From Cyclobacteriaceae bacterium (GTDB lineage: Bacteria > Bacteroidota > Bacteroidia > Cytophagales > Cyclobacteriaceae), in NCBI GenBank assembly GCA_029882675.1, contig JAOUKJ010000016.1, positions 1 through 18,741 of the forward strand: 18,741 bases of DNA. Reading direction: 5' to 3'. The notes under the pieces are model-generated. The model saw only the letters and a program-made list of their open reading frames with translations, was not told where the DNA came from and did no database searches. Below, piece after piece: positions 15,211 to 18,741 of the stretch. The translations under genes and the position numbers were made by a program. Position 1 is the stretch's first letter; each line of letters begins with the position of its first letter.

Positions 15211-15242
15211 CAAAGTTAATCTAAATAATTCCAATTGCTCAA
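15211..15242 (-). promoter_or_regulatory. Candidate Bacteroidota-type promoter of the GroES-like gene
   Basis: On the minus strand TTG (15242-15240), a 21-base spacer, then TAACTTTG (15218-15211), an exact match to the TAnnTTTG -7 consensus. The TTG overlaps the polA stop codon. The start codon follows 18 bases after the -7 box. This would let the GroES-like pair be expressed independently of polA. Confidence 0.5.
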
Positions 15243-18031
15243 TGTGCTTCAAGCCAATTTTTTCCAATACCGGCCTCTACCTTCATGGGCACATCAATTT
15301 TCACAGCATGCTGCATGAGGTTCACCACTCCTTCCATTATCTCCTCCCTTTCATTGGGATGTACTTCAAAAACCAATTCATCATGTACCTGCATGATCAT
15401 TTTAGTTTTAAACTGTTTTTCACTCATCCAGTGGTGAATATCTATCATTGCCTTTTTGATGATGTCAGCAGCACTACCCTGGATAGGCGCATTGATTGCA
15501 TTGCGTTCTGCAAAACCACGCATCGTCATATTCCGGGAGTTGATGTCTCTGAGGTACCTTCTTCGCCCCATGATGGTTTCTACATACTCCTTTTCCCTGG
15601 CCTCATTTATCACCCGGTCCATGTAGCTTTTCACCGAAGGAAATTCATTAAAATAGGTATCGATGATCTCTTTGGCCTCTCCACGGCTAATGTTGAGGTT
15701 TTGTGCCAGCCCGAAAGCAGACTGACCATAAATCAATCCGAAATTGACCGATTTGGCCTTTCTGCGCATACCTTCATCGACCTCTTCCAACGATACGCCA
15801 AATATCTTTGCTGCCGTTGCGGCATGAATATCCCTGTCGTCAAGAAAAGCATTGATCATATGCTCATCTTTTGAAAAAGAAGCCATAATACGTAACTCTA
15901 TCTGTGAATAATCTGCCGAAAGTATAAAATACTCGGGAGATGAAGAGATGAAGGCCTTGCGAATGAGCTTGCCCTGCCCGGTGCGTATGGGTATATTTTG
16001 CAAATTGGGGTTTACCGAACTCAACCGGCCGGTAACCGCAACGGCCTGGCTGTAGCTGGTGTGTATTCTTCCATCATGACTGTTGATCATGGTAGGGAGT
16101 GCATCAACGTAGGTTGATTTCAGCTTTTGATATTCCCTGTATTCCAGAATATCATTTACAATCTGATGTTCCGTCAGCTTACTTAATATTTCTTCACCTG
16201 TAGCATACTGCCCCGATTTGGTCTTTTTCGGTTTATCAATAAGATTGAGTTTATCGAAAAGTATCTCCCCGAGTTGACGGGGCGAGTTAATGTTAAATGT
16301 CTCCCCGGCAATAGCAAATATACTATCCTGCAAATGTGTACACTGTTTGTCCAGATCTACAGACATTTCTCCCAACACCTTTTCATCAATTTTCACCCCA
16401 TCAAATTCCATTGTAGCCAGCACAAGCAACAGAGGTATTTCCAATTCATAATAAAGGTTTTTCAATTTCCGGTCTTCAATTTCCTGCTCCAGTTTTTCAT
16501 GCAGTTGCGCCGTAATATCTGCGGCCTCGCATGCCAGGGCCATCAGGTCTTCGTGTACTTTGACCTTTTTACTCCGCTTGTTTTTCTCCAGATAAGCGAT
16601 GTTATCAGGAGATACACTGTAATGCAGGTAGCTTTCAGACAAACTTTCCACAGTATGTGGCAAGTCCGGCTCTATCAGATAATGAGCCAGCATCGTATCA
16701 AATAATGGTCCTTCCAAAGGGATGCCATATCTGCGAAAAACAAGCAGGTCATATTTAATATTATGTGCTGTTTTTGTCGTTTTCGGATCTGCAAATACGT
16801 CTTTAAATTCCTCCAGTATCTTTGTTTTTTCGGCCTCATCCCCATTAAGGGGAATAAAATAGGCGTCTCCTTTATACCAGGAGAAAGCCAGGCCGATCAA
16901 TACGGCATTAAATGGGTTGGGATCATCGGTAACGGTTTCAAAAGAAAACCCCTTTTGCTTTTCCAGAAAAGACAACAGTTTCCTCCGCTCATCGGGAAGT
17001 TCGATTTTATGATAATGATAAATTGAATTGTGTAAGGAGGAAAAATCCCGGGGTGAGGGTGGCGCTTCCTGCTCTTCTTCCTTTTTTGCTGAAACAGCGT
17101 CAAACATTGACAATTGAGCGCCTCCGGTCGTGGTTGGTGCCGTTTCTTTTGCTGTTTGAAATAGTCGCCGGGCCATGGTACGGAATTCCAGATCCTGAAA
17201 AAGTGTCTGTAATTTAGCCTCATCGGGCCCTGAGTATCTCATTTCTTCAAAGTCGACCTCAATTGGAGCCTCTACAATAATGGTTGCCAGATGTTTCGAA
17301 AGCTTACCCTGATCACCGTATTGCTCAATGAGCTCTTTCTGCTTTCCTTTCAATTCATGCGCATGGGCTACGATTTCTTCTACCGTTCCATATTTGGCCA
17401 GCAGTTTTGCTGCAGTCTTGGGGCCAATGCCAGGTATGCCGGGTATGTTGTCTGAGGCATCTCCCTGTAGACCCAGGATGTCCCGAAGTTGATCGACATG
17501 CTCAATATTCCATTTGGCCTTCACCTCATCCACTCCCATAATATCCACACTATTACCCATATAAGCTGGCTTATACAAAAATATATTTTCACTGACCAGT
17601 TGACCGAAGTCCTTATCGGGAGTCATCATATACACCTCCAGGCCTTTTTTTTCTGCTCTTTTTGCCATCGTGCCTATCAAGTCATCTGCCTCATAACCAT
17701 CCAGTTCTATGATGGGAATATTAAATCCACGTATGATCTCCTTCACATAGGGGGTGCCCATTCGTATATCTTCTGGCGTTTCCTGTCTGTTTGCTTTGTA
17801 TTCCGGGTATTCCTCATGCCGGAAAGTAGGCGCTGATGTATCGAAAACCACGGCAATATGACTGGGAACCTGTTTTTGTAAAACCTCCAATAGTGTGTTT
17901 GTGAAACCAAACATCACACTGGTATTTACCCCTTTGGAGTTTATCCTGGGGTTATTGCTAAAGGCAAAATGAGCCCGGTAAATCAGCGCGAAGGCATCCA
18001 GTAAAAATAATTTTTCTTTTTTTTCAGACAT
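15239..18031 (-). CDS. polA: DNA polymerase I
   Basis: A 930-residue repair and Okazaki-fragment-processing polymerase. The 5'-3' exonuclease (flap) domain (about 7-295) has Asp12, EADD at 114-117, DKD at 139-141 and the helix-hairpin-helix GDASDNIPGIPGIGPK (190-205). A flexible linker contains QLSMF (306-310), which resembles a sliding-clamp-binding motif. The polymerase domain is intact: motif A with Asp707 (SADYSQIELRIMA), motif B RRKAKSVNFGLIYGQ with Phe at the sugar-discriminating position, and motif C HDE with Asp884 and Glu885. The 3'-5' exonuclease domain (about 350-510) is degenerate. Compared with E. coli, the D355/E357 pair is E365/V367, D424 is kept as D428, Y497 is L499 and D501 is A503, so proofreading is probably lost. 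It follows pdxJ by 44 bases and is likely co-transcribed with it. Confidence 0.97.
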   Translation of the reverse strand: MSEKKEKLFLLDAFALIYRAHFAFSNNPRINSKGVNTSVMFGFTNTLLEVLQKQVPSHIAVVFDTSAPTFRHEEYPEYKANRQETPEDIRMGTPYVKEIIRGFNIPIIELDGYEADDLIGTMAKRAEKKGLEVYMMTPDKDFGQLVSENIFLYKPAYMGNSVDIMGVDEVKAKWNIEHVDQLRDILGLQGDASDNIPGIPGIGPKTAAKLLAKYGTVEEIVAHAHELKGKQKELIEQYGDQGKLSKHLATIIVEAPIEVDFEEMRYSGPDEAKLQTLFQDLEFRTMARRLFQTAKETAPTTTGGAQLSMFDAVSAKKEEEQEAPPSPRDFSSLHNSIYHYHKIELPDERRKLLSFLEKQKGFSFETVTDDPNPFNAVLIGLAFSWYKGDAYFIPLNGDEAEKTKILEEFKDVFADPKTTKTAHNIKYDLLVFRRYGIPLEGPLFDTMLAHYLIEPDLPHTVESLSESYLHYSVSPDNIAYLEKNKRSKKVKVHEDLMALACEAADITAQLHEKLEQEIEDRKLKNLYYELEIPLLLVLATMEFDGVKIDEKVLGEMSVDLDKQCTHLQDSIFAIAGETFNINSPRQLGEILFDKLNLIDKPKKTKSGQYATGEEILSKLTEHQIVNDILEYREYQKLKSTYVDALPTMINSHDGRIHTSYSQAVAVTGRLSSVNPNLQNIPIRTGQGKLIRKAFISSSPEYFILSADYSQIELRIMASFSKDEHMINAFLDDRDIHAATAAKIFGVSLEEVDEGMRRKAKSVNFGLIYGQSAFGLAQNLNISRGEAKEIIDTYFNEFPSVKSYMDRVINEAREKEYVETIMGRRRYLRDINSRNMTMRGFAERNAINAPIQGSAADIIKKAMIDIHHWMSEKQFKTKMIMQVHDELVFEVHPNEREEIMEGVVNLMQHAVKIDVPMKVEAGIGKNWLEAH

Positions 18032-18075
18032 TTTGGATTCAGTGAGGTAAACAAATTAAAATTTTGGGAGCCGTA

Positions 18076-18741
18076 TTATTTTCCCAATGCACGTAAATAC
18101 ATTCCGATTGTATTTTCAAGTCCATAATACAATGCGTCACAAACCAGTGCATGACCTATTGAAACTTCATTCAGACCGGGGATATTCTTTGCAAAATAAT
18201 GCAGATTCTTAAGATCCAGGTCATGGCCGGCATTCAGTCCAAGCCCTGCATCAATGGCTGCTTTGGCGGCTAGCACATAGGGGTGGACAGCCTTTTCCGG
18301 GTCTGTTGTGAAGTTTTTAGCAAAAGCCTCCGTGTATAACTCGACGCGATCGGTATTGATGGCTGCAGCCCCTTCAATCATCGTAATATCAGTCTCAATA
18401 AAGATGGACGTACGCACACCCCACCCTTTGATCTCACCGATTACCTCCTTCAGAAAGTCACTGTGTTTCAGGGTATTCCATCCGGCATTGGAGGTGATAA
18501 CATCAGGGGAATCAGGAACCAGGGTAGCCTGGTCGGGGCGTATTTCCCTTATTAAATCCATAAACCGCCTGTCTGGATACCCCTCGATATTAAACTCTGT
18601 GCTGACAATTTCTTTAATGGCATATACGTCCTCCCGGGTAATGTGGCGCTCATCAGGCCGGGGGTGTACGGTAATTCCCTGGGCTCCAAAACTTTCAATA
18701 TCTTTAACTACCTGTACCATATCGGGATTATTACCTCCCCG
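18076..18741 (-). CDS. pdxJ: Pyridoxine 5'-phosphate synthase, 5' end beyond the window
   Basis: This enzyme condenses 3-amino-2-oxopropyl phosphate with 1-deoxyxylulose 5-phosphate to form pyridoxine 5'-phosphate, the ring-closing step of DXP-dependent vitamin B6 synthesis. The frame runs off the right edge: RGGNNPD precedes the first visible Met in frame, matching the conserved N-terminal 'R.ARG...PD' segment, so only about 15-20 residues are missing. Visible active-site motifs are GITVHPRPDERHI (phosphate and His residues), NIEGYPD (catalytic Glu) and NAGHDLDLKNL (second catalytic His). SIGHALVCDALYYGLENTI is the usual C-terminal phosphate-binding and helix region. The C-terminus is complete. 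It heads the minus-strand block leading to polA, 44 bases downstream. Confidence 0.96.
   Translation of the reverse strand, partial: RGGNNPDMVQVVKDIESFGAQGITVHPRPDERHITREDVYAIKEIVSTEFNIEGYPDRRFMDLIREIRPDQATLVPDSPDVITSNAGWNTLKHSDFLKEVIGEIKGWGVRTSIFIETDITMIEGAAAINTDRVELYTEAFAKNFTTDPEKAVHPYVLAAKAAIDAGLGLNAGHDLDLKNLHYFAKNIPGLNEVSIGHALVCDALYYGLENTIGMYLRALGK

Noticed and set aside
15193..15267. Longer GroES-like start overlapping the polA 3' end
   Set aside because: It would place a consensus promoter inside the coding region and add 25 residues not part of the fold.
15242..15874. 210-codon plus-strand ORF opposite the polA 3' end, plus further ORFs opposite polA up to 17836
   Set aside because: They are antisense to conserved polymerase motifs; the translations are Phe/His-rich without recognisable domains.

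Overview
This window looks like ordinary chromosomal DNA from a member of the Bacteroidota, most likely the Cytophagales side of the phylum. The evidence is a PorP/SprF-family outer-membrane protein (type IX secretion/gliding family), DUF4476 and DUF3822 proteins, a Y_Y_Y (triple-tyrosine) propeller receptor, a divergent GroES-like protein, almost no Shine-Dalgarno sequences, and promoter candidates that resemble the Bacteroidota TTTG / TAnnTTTG pattern. I see no tRNA, rRNA, CRISPR array, insertion sequence, phage gene or attachment site. I also see no clear signs of horizontal transfer.

Layout. From 1 to about 7.1 kb lie envelope and secreted proteins: the C-terminal end of a sodium:solute symporter (+), a large intergenic hairpin, a secreted S9 peptidase (+), a Y_Y_Y propeller membrane protein (-) whose stop codon abuts that of the peptidase, a lipoprotein peroxiredoxin (+), and a small exported beta-rich protein (-). 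From 7.15 to 9.2 kb there is a clear intrinsic terminator, a His-rich DUF4476 protein (-) and an orphan PorP/SprF protein (-). From 9.5 to 13 kb a plus-strand run holds an acyl-CoA thioesterase overlapping a Nudix hydrolase, a membrane protein with a pseudopilin-like segment, a DUF3822 protein that must start at TTG, and coaD. From 13.1 to 14.6 kb a second Nudix hydrolase (-) is divergent from pyrE (+). From 14.6 kb to the end a minus-strand block reads pdxJ (cut by the window edge), polA, a GroES-like protein and a 66-residue protein.

Functional reading. Housekeeping metabolism is represented by coaD (coenzyme A), pyrE (UMP), pdxJ (pyridoxal phosphate) and polA (repair and Okazaki-fragment processing). 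The thioesterase and two Nudix enzymes are general clean-up hydrolases. The rest is envelope biology typical of the phylum.

Points worth a second look are: a PolA whose 3'-5' exonuclease site has lost two of its four metal-binding carboxylates; a Y_Y_Y receptor with no signalling output domain and three C-terminal membrane helices; a membrane protein / DUF3822 pair that may form a PilM-like module; and a GroES-like protein coupled to a tiny conserved-looking partner. I found no unmistakable new defence, mobile or biosynthetic system, and I regard most of the window as ordinary.
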